DNA of 64,000 nucleotides. Source: Massilia solisilvae (GTDB taxonomy: Bacteria; Pseudomonadota; Gammaproteobacteria; Burkholderiales; Burkholderiaceae_D). A program made the position numbers and the translations under genes. Position 1 is the stretch's first letter. Every line of letters starts with the position of its first letter. Below the pieces are notes generated by a model. That model was not told the DNA's origin, made no database searches, and saw only the letters and a list, made by a program, of their open reading frames with translations. This document shows positions 57,793-64,000 of this stretch, in pieces. The DNA lies in NCBI RefSeq assembly GCF_024753215.1, contig NZ_JANUGV010000002.1, positions 930,001 through 994,000 of the forward strand, given 5' to 3'.

Positions 57793-58209
57793 GTGGCACA
57801 CCAGCGCATTCTTGAGGTCTCCACGCCGGGGCGCGGCACCCGCGACATCACCGAGGCCGTCGGCAAGGTCGTCGCGGAATCCGGGGTCCAGTGCGGGCTG
57901 GCGCACGTGTTCGTGCAGCACACCAGCTGCTCGCTGACGATTACCGAGAATGCCGACCCCGACGTGCGGCGCGACCTGGAAACGATCATGGCCCGGCTGG
58001 CGCCGGACGGCGATCCCGACTACCGGCACGACACCGAAGGCCCGGACGACATGGCAGCCCATGCGCGCAGCGTGCTGACCGATGCCGGGTTGACGGTGCC
58101 GGTGGGCGGGGGGCGCCTGCTGCTCGGGACATGGCAGGGCATTTACCTGTGGGAGCACCGCACGTCGGCGCACCGGCGCCGGGTGGTGGTGACGGTGCTG
58201 GGCGGCTGA
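57793..58209 (+). CDS. YjbQ/UPF0047-family protein
   Basis: From GTG 57793 the product has 138 residues, the usual size. It shows the family pattern: GLAHVFVQHTSCSLTITENAD (an invariant HTSCSL), PEGDPDYRHDTEG-like GDPDYRHDTEGPDDMAAHAR and the C-terminal GTWQGIYLWEHRT. YjbQ is a trimeric protein able to supply thiamine phosphate synthase activity in some tests. AAGGA lies seven to nine bases before the GTG. Longer in-frame starts up to 57616 include non-conserved sequence and are rejected. Confidence 0.9.
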   Translation: MAHQRILEVSTPGRGTRDITEAVGKVVAESGVQCGLAHVFVQHTSCSLTITENADPDVRRDLETIMARLAPDGDPDYRHDTEGPDDMAAHARSVLTDAGLTVPVGGGRLLLGTWQGIYLWEHRTSAHRRRVVVTVLGG

Positions 58210-58212
58210 GGT

Positions 58213-58527
58213 TCAGTCTGGCGCGAACACCTCAACGTTCCTGCCTCGGATCACGCTTTCGATCTCATGCGGTGAGCGTTGTCGGAGTTGGAAAAAAAGG
58301 TGCTCGATCCCCCGGTCATCGACGCTTGCCGTCAGCTTCATGCCGTCCCCTTCGTACACTTCCATTCCGAGGGTGGAAGGCTGCTCTTGAAGATGCATGG
58401 CTTCAACGAGCGACTTCAATACTTCTGGCGCCACTCGATTTTCGGAAGAGAATTCCCAGCCGCATGCGCCCAGCCGCATTGACGTTTGCGATGGGAGTAC
58501 GAAAACCGCCTGGTACTGGCTAGTCAT
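58213..58527 (-). CDS. Small hypothetical protein, probable immunity protein
   Basis: The 104-residue protein (TSQYQAVFVLPSQTSMRLGA at the start, CGWEFSSENRVAPEVLKSL, then GMKLTASVDDRGIEHLFFQL) shows no known family, but its size, mixed alpha/beta composition and place directly after a toxin-type ParB-like remnant fit an immunity protein. GAAGGAA precedes ATG 58527. It overlaps the remnant by eight bases, so it was once translationally coupled to it. Confidence 0.6.
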   Translation of the reverse strand: MTSQYQAVFVLPSQTSMRLGACGWEFSSENRVAPEVLKSLVEAMHLQEQPSTLGMEVYEGDGMKLTASVDDRGIEHLFFQLRQRSPHEIESVIRGRNVEVFAPD

Positions 58528-58814
58528 ACCTGTTTCCTTCGCTGTCATCCGCCTGGACCGGGATATTCTCGAGGCCGGCTCGGGCGGCGGCGAGGGCGCG
58601 GTGATCGCCGTCCGAAATGACAATCCGGCCATCCTTCAACCGCACCGCGCTGACCGGTCGGTTCTGGTCATAGCCGCGCTTCCTCATATCCGCCTCAAGC
58701 CTTTTTGACAAGAGATCCGTTCATTTGTTGCCTCGCCTGTTGGAAGACCAGCTTCTTCGGATTGACTTGAAGGATCTCGTTTGTCACCTCGGCCTCGTCG
58801 GTTTGCCATCGCAT
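58520..58814 (-). pseudogene. ParB/Srx-like domain remnant with frameshift (probable toxin C-terminus)
   Basis: Two frames make one protein if a base is removed from the run of five T (A on the minus strand) at 58702-58706. Frame 1 starts at ATG 58814 (VTNEILQVNPKKLVFQQARQ) and stops at 58695-58697; frame 2 continues with a KRLEADMRKRGYDQNRPVSA segment and GRIVISDGDHRALAAARAGL and ends at 58520. The DGDHR within a VxAVRLKDGRIV-like core is the mark of ParB/Srx-fold domains, common as C-terminal parts of polymorphic toxins. No secretion domain precedes it here. A sequencing error in the homopolymer is possible. Confidence 0.65.
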
Positions 58815-58847
58815 GAATGAGTGTAATGGCCACCGGACGGTTCGAGT

Positions 58848-59900
58848 TTAAGCTGCCAAAGTTACCTGCGGCGCGCCGCCCTCCATCCGCCCGATGACCG
58901 CTGCGCTCTCGAAGCCTTCACGTTTGAACAAGGCCAGCACCTCGTCCACGCTGCCCGGATCGCACGATACCAGCAGGCCGCCCGAGGTCTGCGGATCGGT
59001 CAGCAGTGCGCGCTGGGCGCCCGTGATCGCCGGCGCGAGCTGCACGTCGTGCCCGTACGCGTCCCAGTTGCGGCCGGACGCGCCGGTAAAGAAGCCGTCG
59101 TGCGCCAGTTGCTCGACGCCCGGCAGCAGCGGGATCGCCTTCATGTCCAGATGCGCGGCCAGCTTGGCGCCGCGCGCCAGTTCCAGCAGGTGGCCCAGGA
59201 GGCCAAAGCCGGTGACGTCGGTCAGCGCATGCACGCCGGCCATCTCGGACAGCAGCTTGCCTGGCTTGTTCAGCTTGGTGGTGTTGGCGATCATCGCGGC
59301 ATAGCCTTCTTCGCCCAGCGCGTTCTTCTTGAGCGCGGCCGACAGCACGCCCACGCCGAGCGGCTTGCCCAGCACCAGCACGTCGCCGGCGCGCGCGTCG
59401 GCGTTGCGCTTGACCTTGGACGGGTGCACCAACCCCATCACCACCAGGCCGTAGATGGGCTCCACCGAGTCGATCGTGTGGCCGCCGGCGATCGGGATGC
59501 CCGCTTCGGCGCAGACGGACTCACCGCCACGGATGATCTGGCCGATGGTCTCCAGCGGCAGCTTGTTGATCGGCATGCCCACCAGGGCGAGCGCCATGAT
59601 CGGCGTACCGCCCATCGCGTACACGTCCGAGATCGCGTTGGTCGCGGCGATGCGGCCGAAGTCGAACGGGTCGTCCACGATCGGCATGAAAAAGTCGGTG
59701 GTGGCGATCAGCGCCTGCTCGTCGTTGAGCTTGTACACCGCGGCGTCGTCCGAGGTCTCGATGCCGACCATGAGCTGCGGCGGCACCGGAAAGCCGCTCG
59801 ACTTCTTCAGGATTTCGGACAGCACGCCGGGCGCGATCTTGCAGCCGCAGCCGCCGCCGTGCGAGAACGAGGTCAGTTTGATGGGTTGTTCAGTGCTCAT
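58848..59900 (-). CDS. selD: Selenophosphate synthase
   Basis: The 350-residue enzyme makes selenophosphate from selenide and ATP for selenocysteine and selenouridine. The active-site loop is SHGGGCGCKIAP with the catalytic cysteine C18 and lysine K21, so it is the cysteine form. ATP- and Mg-binding motifs ALIATTDFFMPIVDDPFDFG and AGGHTIDSVEPIYG follow. No selA, selB or mnmH (selU) lies nearby, so the users of selenophosphate are elsewhere. The stop codon is followed in the same frame by the toxin-type remnant. Confidence 0.96.
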   Translation of the reverse strand: MSTEQPIKLTSFSHGGGCGCKIAPGVLSEILKKSSGFPVPPQLMVGIETSDDAAVYKLNDEQALIATTDFFMPIVDDPFDFGRIAATNAISDVYAMGGTPIMALALVGMPINKLPLETIGQIIRGGESVCAEAGIPIAGGHTIDSVEPIYGLVVMGLVHPSKVKRNADARAGDVLVLGKPLGVGVLSAALKKNALGEEGYAAMIANTTKLNKPGKLLSEMAGVHALTDVTGFGLLGHLLELARGAKLAAHLDMKAIPLLPGVEQLAHDGFFTGASGRNWDAYGHDVQLAPAITGAQRALLTDPQTSGGLLVSCDPGSVDEVLALFKREGFESAAVIGRMEGGAPQVTLAA

Positions 59901-59984
59901 GGTTCGCTTCCGTGTTGTCGGTTGGTTCGTGTTCGGGACAAACCGTGATTATCGCGCAAGTCGGTTCCGCTTGTGCCGCTGAAC

Positions 59985-60010
59985 AAAAAACGGCTCCCGA
60001 AGGAGCCGTT
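59985..60010 (-). terminator. Rho-independent terminator of the RhlE-type gene
   Basis: On the minus strand, stem AACGGCTCC and GGAGCCGTT with a TTCG tetraloop is followed by a run of T. It ends the helicase transcript. A second small dyad (ATCACG/CGTGAT, 60017-60033) overlaps the start of the stop codon. Confidence 0.92.
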
Positions 60011-60032
60011 GTCCGTATCACGTCAGGCGTGA

Positions 60033-61556
60033 TCAGTAGTCGCCGAAATTGCGGCGCGCGCTGTCGGTCGAGCGCGGGTGGGAACCCTTGTAGCCACCGC
60101 CGGAGCGGTTGTTGTAGCCCTCGCCGGAACGCTGCGGACGATCGCCCGAGCGGTGGCCTTCGTTCGAACGGCGGCCGTCGTTGGCACGGTAGCCTTCGTT
60201 CGGGCGGTTGAGGCCTTCATTCGGACGGCCGTGGCCTTCGCCCTCGCGGCGCGGGGCGCCGGGGCCGAAGCTGCGCTGGCCCGGCTTTTTGCCATAGCGG
60301 CCTTCGCCCGGCTTCCAGCCCGGACGCGCAGCCGAACGGGGCGCCGGCGCGCGCTTCGGTTCCAGGCCTTCGACCACGTTCACCGGGATCGGCTGCTTGG
60401 TGAAGCGCTCGATGCGGCGCACGTGCATGCTCTCGGCGTGGTTCACCAGCGAGATCGCCAGGCCGTTGCGGCCGGCACGGCCGGTGCGGCCGATGCGGTG
60501 CACGTAGTCCTCGGGGAACTTCGGCAGGTCGTAATTGACCACGTGGGTGATGTTCGGCACGTCGATGCCGCGTGCGGCCACGTCGGTTGCCACCAGCACC
60601 TTGACCTGGCCGCGGCGCAGGCCGTTCAGGGTGCGGTTGCGCGCGCCCTGGTGCATGTCGCCGTGCAGGGCAGCGGCGGCAAAGCCGGCGATGTTCAGGC
60701 GGTCGGCGATCATGTCGGCGTCGCGCTTGGTCGCGGTGAACACCACGGCCTGATCGAGCGCGTCGTCGCGCAGCACGTGGTCGAGCAGGCGGTTCTTGTG
60801 CGACAGGTCGTCCACAAAGTGCACGCGCTGCTCGATGTTCTCGTGGCGCTTGGTGGCGCTGGCGATCTGGATCACCAGCGGGTCCTTGGTGATGCGGCGC
60901 GCCATGTTGCCCACCACGCCGTCGAGCGTCGCGGAGAACAGCATGGTCTGACGGCTTTCAGGCGTGGCGGCGACGATCTTTTCGATGTCCTCGATGAAGC
61001 CCATGTCCAGCATGCGGTCCGCTTCGTCGAGCACCAGCATCTCCAGCTGGGAGAAGTCGATCTTGCCCGACTCCATGTGATCGATCAGGCGGCCCGGCGT
61101 TGCCACCAGGATTTCCGGATTCTTGGCCAGCAGTTGCATCTGCTTGGGGTAGGGCATGCCGCCCAGGATCGACACCGCGCGGACGCGGCGGATGTGCGCA
61201 CCGTATTTTTCGGTGGCGGTGGTGACCTGCAGCGCCAGTTCGCGGGTCGGGGTCAGCACCAGCATCTTGGGCTGGGCCGGGCGGAAGCGCACGCGCTCGC
61301 CGCGCGAGCGGGCCGACTGCGCTTCCTGCGCAGGGGTGCGGCCCATCGGGGCCTGTTCCGCGCTGGCCAGTTTGTGCAGGGCCGGCAGCATGAACGCCGC
61401 GGTCTTGCCCGAGCCGGTCTGCGACGACACCAGCAGGTCGCGCCCGCCAATGCCGGCCGGGACGGCCTGTTCCTGGACCGGGGTCGGCTGGGTGTAGCCG
61501 GCGTCGGTGACGGCTTTGACGATAGAAGGGTGTAAGCCTAGTGCTTCAAAATTCAT
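60033..61556 (-). CDS. rhlE: DEAD-box RNA helicase (RhlE type)
   Basis: The 507-residue helicase has the Q motif (FEALGLHPSIVKAV ... TQPTPVQEQ), motif I SQTGSGKT (45-52), Ia LTPTRELALQ, II DEAD (177-180), III SAT, and the C-terminal HRIGRTGRAG motif VI. Residues 66-95 form an insertion between motifs I and Ia. The last ~110 residues are a disordered, Arg/Gly/Asn-rich tail with repeated RPNEG, RSNEG and RSGEG units, as in cold-shock RhlE proteins. It acts on RNA in ribosome assembly or decay. Confidence 0.94.
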   Translation of the reverse strand: MNFEALGLHPSIVKAVTDAGYTQPTPVQEQAVPAGIGGRDLLVSSQTGSGKTAAFMLPALHKLASAEQAPMGRTPAQEAQSARSRGERVRFRPAQPKMLVLTPTRELALQVTTATEKYGAHIRRVRAVSILGGMPYPKQMQLLAKNPEILVATPGRLIDHMESGKIDFSQLEMLVLDEADRMLDMGFIEDIEKIVAATPESRQTMLFSATLDGVVGNMARRITKDPLVIQIASATKRHENIEQRVHFVDDLSHKNRLLDHVLRDDALDQAVVFTATKRDADMIADRLNIAGFAAAALHGDMHQGARNRTLNGLRRGQVKVLVATDVAARGIDVPNITHVVNYDLPKFPEDYVHRIGRTGRAGRNGLAISLVNHAESMHVRRIERFTKQPIPVNVVEGLEPKRAPAPRSAARPGWKPGEGRYGKKPGQRSFGPGAPRREGEGHGRPNEGLNRPNEGYRANDGRRSNEGHRSGDRPQRSGEGYNNRSGGGYKGSHPRSTDSARRNFGDY

Positions 61557-61909
61557 TGTCTACTTTACTCGTTTCTTTCAAGTGGGCGCCCGGGCCATCA
61601 AGGACGAGCGCGAAAATAGCAACGCGAACCAACCAACAACGAAATGACTTAAAAGATGAAAAAGAAATTTCGGCACAAAAGCTTTGCGCCGGGACGGTGC
61701 CAGGTTGCGGCACACAGGGCGGAGGGCTTTTCGGGAGGGTATCTCGTGGATACCTTGGGCTTGCGAAGCTGCTAGTGATGCTGCTTGCGAACTACTTGCC
61801 GCGATGGGAGCGGCGGTGATTTTTGCAGCGCACAAGACGAACTATACCGCAGTTTGGGCCCGCATGTATAGTCCGCCCTGTTTTTTTCTGCGGCCCGGCC
61901 GCTGCCGCG
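61557..61909. other. Gene-free region between rhlE and mltD
   Basis: This stretch lies upstream of rhlE and downstream of mltD, both on the minus strand. It is AT-rich in its first half (possible long 5' leader of the helicase, as seen for some cold-responsive helicase genes). It contains an inverted repeat ACTATAC (61841-61847) / GTATAGT (61866-61872). Short open frames on either strand (for example a 38-codon frame from ATG near 61656) have no supporting signal. I see no RNA gene. Confidence 0.5.
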
Positions 61910-63184
61910 TCAGCGCTTGTGGGTGTGTCCGTTGCGCGGCTTGAAGCGCGACGTGCCGCTGTACTTGTTGCTGGTGCGATTGCGGTGGTCGGCCTCGAAC
62001 GACACGACGGCGTTGTCCATCACGCTTTCGGCAATGTCGCCGGTGCTGGCCGAGGTCCTGGGCACCAGGATCGTGGAACCGGTCTTCAGGCGGCTCTGCG
62101 CCGGAATGTTGTTGGCCTGGCGGATCACTTCAGGCGTGGTGTGGAATTTGGACGCCAGCGTGGCGATGCTCTCCTTGGCGCCGGTGATCTTGTGCGTGGT
62201 CCAGGTGGACAGCGCGCGGCCCCATTGCGACAGGTTGATGTGGAACTTCTCCGCGTTTTCCTTCGGCAGCAGGATCTTGGTCTCTTCGCCGGTGATCACC
62301 GGCTTCTTGAACTGCGGGTTGAGCGCCTTGAATTCGTCCACCGACATTTCGGCCAGCTGCGCGGCGATCGCCACGTCGATGTCGCTGGTCTTGTCCACCT
62401 GGGTGAAGTAGGGCGAGTTCTCGATGTTCGGCAGGCTGACGCCGTACTGGCCCGGGTTGGCGATGATGTTCTTGACCGCCTGCAGCTTGGGCACGTAGTT
62501 GCGCGTCTCGGCCGGCATCAGGTCGGACAGGCTGTCGAAATCGGTGGGCTTGCCCAGCGCCTGGTTGCGCTTGATGGCACGCTGGACATTGCCTTCACCC
62601 CAGTTGTAGGCGGCCAGCGCAAGCTGCCAGTCGCCGAACATGGTGTACAGCCGCTGCAGGTAGGTGAGCGCGGCATCGGTCGAGGCCAGCACGCCGCGGC
62701 GCTCGTCCTTGAACATGTTCTGCTTGAGGTTGAAGTCCTTGCCCGTGCCCGGCACGAACTGCCACAGGCCGGATGCGTTGGCGGTGGACAGCGCCTGCGG
62801 GTTGAACGCCGACTCGATCACCGGCAGCAGGGCCAGCTCGGTCGGCATGCCGCGCTTTTCGAGCTCGGACACCACGTGGTACAGGTACAGCGACGCGCGG
62901 CCGGCGGTGCGCGCCAGGTAATCCGGCCGGCTCACATACCACTGCGTGTTGCGCGCGACCAGCGCATTGTCCAGGTCGGGAATGGCATAGCCGCTGCGAA
63001 TGCGGCCCCACAGGTCCGGGTCCTTGTAGTCGTCCAGCCGGGATGCGCCCGACTGCGCCTGGGCGCTGCGGATGCTGGCCACCGGCGCGCCAGTGCTGGC
63101 GTTGTCGGCGGCGTGGCTGAGGGCAGGGGCGAGCAGGAAAGCCAAAGCGGCCACTGCGCGGGAAATGCGGGTCGTTTCGTGCAT
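61910..63184 (-). CDS. mltD: Membrane-bound lytic transglycosylase MltD-like, with LysM
   Basis: The 424-residue protein has a signal peptide (RISRAVAALAFLLAPALSHA), an SLT domain with the catalytic glutamate E124 in LLPVIESAFNPQALS and the ASGLWQFVPGTGKDF segment, and the AYNWGEGNVQRAI motif. A LysM-type peptidoglycan-binding repeat lies near residues 332-382. It lacks the lipobox cysteine usual for E. coli MltD, so it may be soluble in the periplasm. It cleaves peptidoglycan glycan chains. A promoter is visible upstream. Confidence 0.92.
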   Translation of the reverse strand: MHETTRISRAVAALAFLLAPALSHAADNASTGAPVASIRSAQAQSGASRLDDYKDPDLWGRIRSGYAIPDLDNALVARNTQWYVSRPDYLARTAGRASLYLYHVVSELEKRGMPTELALLPVIESAFNPQALSTANASGLWQFVPGTGKDFNLKQNMFKDERRGVLASTDAALTYLQRLYTMFGDWQLALAAYNWGEGNVQRAIKRNQALGKPTDFDSLSDLMPAETRNYVPKLQAVKNIIANPGQYGVSLPNIENSPYFTQVDKTSDIDVAIAAQLAEMSVDEFKALNPQFKKPVITGEETKILLPKENAEKFHINLSQWGRALSTWTTHKITGAKESIATLASKFHTTPEVIRQANNIPAQSRLKTGSTILVPRTSASTGDIAESVMDNAVVSFEADHRNRTSNKYSGTSRFKPRNGHTHKR

Positions 63185-63505
63185 AGCTATCCAGTGTTGC
63201 GTCCGGGAACTACTTGGCCGGGGAGTTTGGGAGTGTAAGGATGAGGCCCCAAGCCAGTCAAGAAATATGTCGAGCTCGTTACAAATTTTTCTGTTTTAAA
63301 TCTATTGTTAAGTGCTTGATTCTTTGCGGCAATCTTTGTAATGGCACTAACGGAACAACAACTTTTTTGCCTTGAAGAACGATCCGAAATGTGAAATGCG
63401 GCCGATGGCGGCATTGACCGCCGGTTACTTTCGAGGCAGCGCATCGCGCCGCGACGGAGTATATTTGCTTGCAGCACTGTAATTCCAACGTGACACTGTT
63501 CAAGT
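63185..63505. other. AT-rich divergent intergenic region between mltD and the reductase
   Basis: These 321 bases separate the divergent mltD and FMN reductase genes. They carry a minus-strand sigma70-type promoter (63232-63261) and are clearly AT-richer than the flanking genes. I see no open frame with a ribosome-binding site and no RNA gene. Confidence 0.6.
63232..63261 (-). promoter_or_regulatory. Sigma70-type promoter of mltD
   Basis: On the minus strand, TTGACT (63261-63256) and TTACAC (63238-63233) are spaced 17 bases apart (or TACACT with 18), close to the consensus. The start of mltD is about 50 bases downstream. Confidence 0.75.
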
Positions 63506-64000
63506 ATGAAAAACTCTGTGATCCTCGCCGTCTCCGGCAGCCTGCGGGCCGCCTCCTACAACACGGCAGCCCTGCGGGCAGCCCAACAGGTGGCCCCGCC
63601 GTGGGCGGAGGTGCGCCTGTTCGACGGCATTGGCGCGCTGCCGCTGTTCAACCCTGACCTCGACAACGCGGCGCCGGAGCCGGTGACTGCATGGCGCACC
63701 GCGCTGGCCGAAGCGGACGCGGTGCTGATCGCCAGCCCCGAGTACGCGCACGGGGTGACGGGTGTGTTAAAGAACGCGCTCGACTGGGTGGTGAGCATGC
63801 AGCACCTGCCGGGCAAGCGCGTTGCGCTGCTCAACACCTCGCCGCGCGCCTACCATGCGCAGGAGTCGCTGCGCGAGATCTTGCGCACGATGTGCCTGCG
63901 GCTGGTGCCCGAAGCCTCGATCGACCTGCCGCTGCAGGGCAGCCGGATGGGGGTGAACGGCATCCTGGCGCGGCCCGACATGGTGCAGGCCCTGCGCGGC
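63506..64000 (+). CDS. NAD(P)H-dependent FMN reductase, N-terminal part (cut by window edge)
   Basis: The first 165 codons of a flavodoxin-fold reductase are present and continue past the window. It starts MKNSVILAVSGSLRAASYNT, the phosphate-binding loop of the ChrR/SsuE/WrbA-like FMN reductases, followed by ADAVLIASPEYAHGVTGVLK, the FMN-contact segment SPEY, and LLNTSPRAYHAQ. It reduces flavin or quinones with NADPH; the substrate is not known. The start ATG 63506 has no strong ribosome-binding site. Confidence 0.9.
   Translation, partial: MKNSVILAVSGSLRAASYNTAALRAAQQVAPPWAEVRLFDGIGALPLFNPDLDNAAPEPVTAWRTALAEADAVLIASPEYAHGVTGVLKNALDWVVSMQHLPGKRVALLNTSPRAYHAQESLREILRTMCLRLVPEASIDLPLQGSRMGVNGILARPDMVQALRG

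Noticed and set aside
61578..61835. An 85-codon minus-strand frame between mltD and rhlE
   Set aside because: No ribosome-binding site, no conserved motif and an irregular composition; more likely the long leader of the helicase mRNA.

Overview
The window is GC-rich bacterial chromosome. The gene order trxB - ftsK - lolA - rarA - hybrid kinase - serS, the closest-looking protein types (a PII protein after a glutamine-hydrolysing NAD+ synthetase, an AlgP/H1-like Lys/Ala-rich protein, many c-di-GMP proteins) and the codon use suggest a betaproteobacterium of the order Burkholderiales, most likely family Oxalobacteraceae (Massilia or a relative). This assignment is an inference from content, not from a marker gene comparison. 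I see no prophage, insertion sequence, integrase, rRNA or CRISPR array.

Layout. 0-9.2 kb: the start of a TonB-dependent receptor (cut by the window edge) diverges from a LysR regulator across a region full of TGTGCA palindromes. Then come a FemAB/GNAT-like protein, NAD+ synthetase and PII, a TRIC-type channel, and a TetR regulator divergent from an acyl-CoA ligase. 9.3-21.5 kb: a conserved housekeeping block (Smr protein, thioredoxin reductase, FtsK, LolA, RarA, SerS) interrupted by a 1,237-residue tandem hybrid kinase. 21.6-22.7 kb: two identical tRNA-Ser(CGA) genes, each with its own promoter and terminator, flank a CAT-like acetyltransferase. 22.7-26.1 kb: a divergent pair (PepSY membrane protein and siderophore-type TonB receptor) with two Fur-like boxes between them. 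26.2-29.6 kb: an operon of a SnoaL-like secreted protein, a cupredoxin-like protein and a CACHE/HAMP/GGDEF/EAL protein. 29.6-34.4 kb: oxidoreductase, methyltransferase, and a probable stress cluster with a YpfJ-type zinc peptidase and a zinc alcohol dehydrogenase. 34.6-38.2 kb: a secreted thermolysin-like protease and two cell-wall enzymes. 38.3-40.4 kb: a ferredoxin followed by a run of six very small unknown genes.

40.5-50.5 kb is rich in signalling: a CHASE/PAS/GGDEF/EAL protein, then an operon of a membrane protein with a ruined GGDEF site, two paralogous periplasmic binding proteins and a BarA-type hybrid kinase with HPt domain. 50.6-52.7 kb holds an H1-like DNA-binding protein with a hairpin directly before its ribosome-binding site, a small HTH protein and an orphan ABC ATPase. 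52.9-56.0 kb is an ergothioneine operon (egtD, egtB) coupled to a YihY-family membrane protein. 56.1-64.0 kb holds a diguanylate cyclase, a YjbQ protein, a frameshifted ParB-like toxin-type remnant with a likely immunity gene, selD, an RhlE-type helicase, MltD, and the start of an NADPH-dependent FMN reductase.

The most interesting candidates for undescribed biology are the degenerate-GGDEF / two binding proteins / hybrid kinase operon (44.6-50.5 kb), the SnoaL / cupredoxin / c-di-GMP operon (26.2-29.6 kb), the hairpin-controlled H1-like protein (50.55-51.44 kb), the broken toxin-immunity pair (58.2-58.8 kb), and a family of long palindromes placed at the ends of convergent genes.
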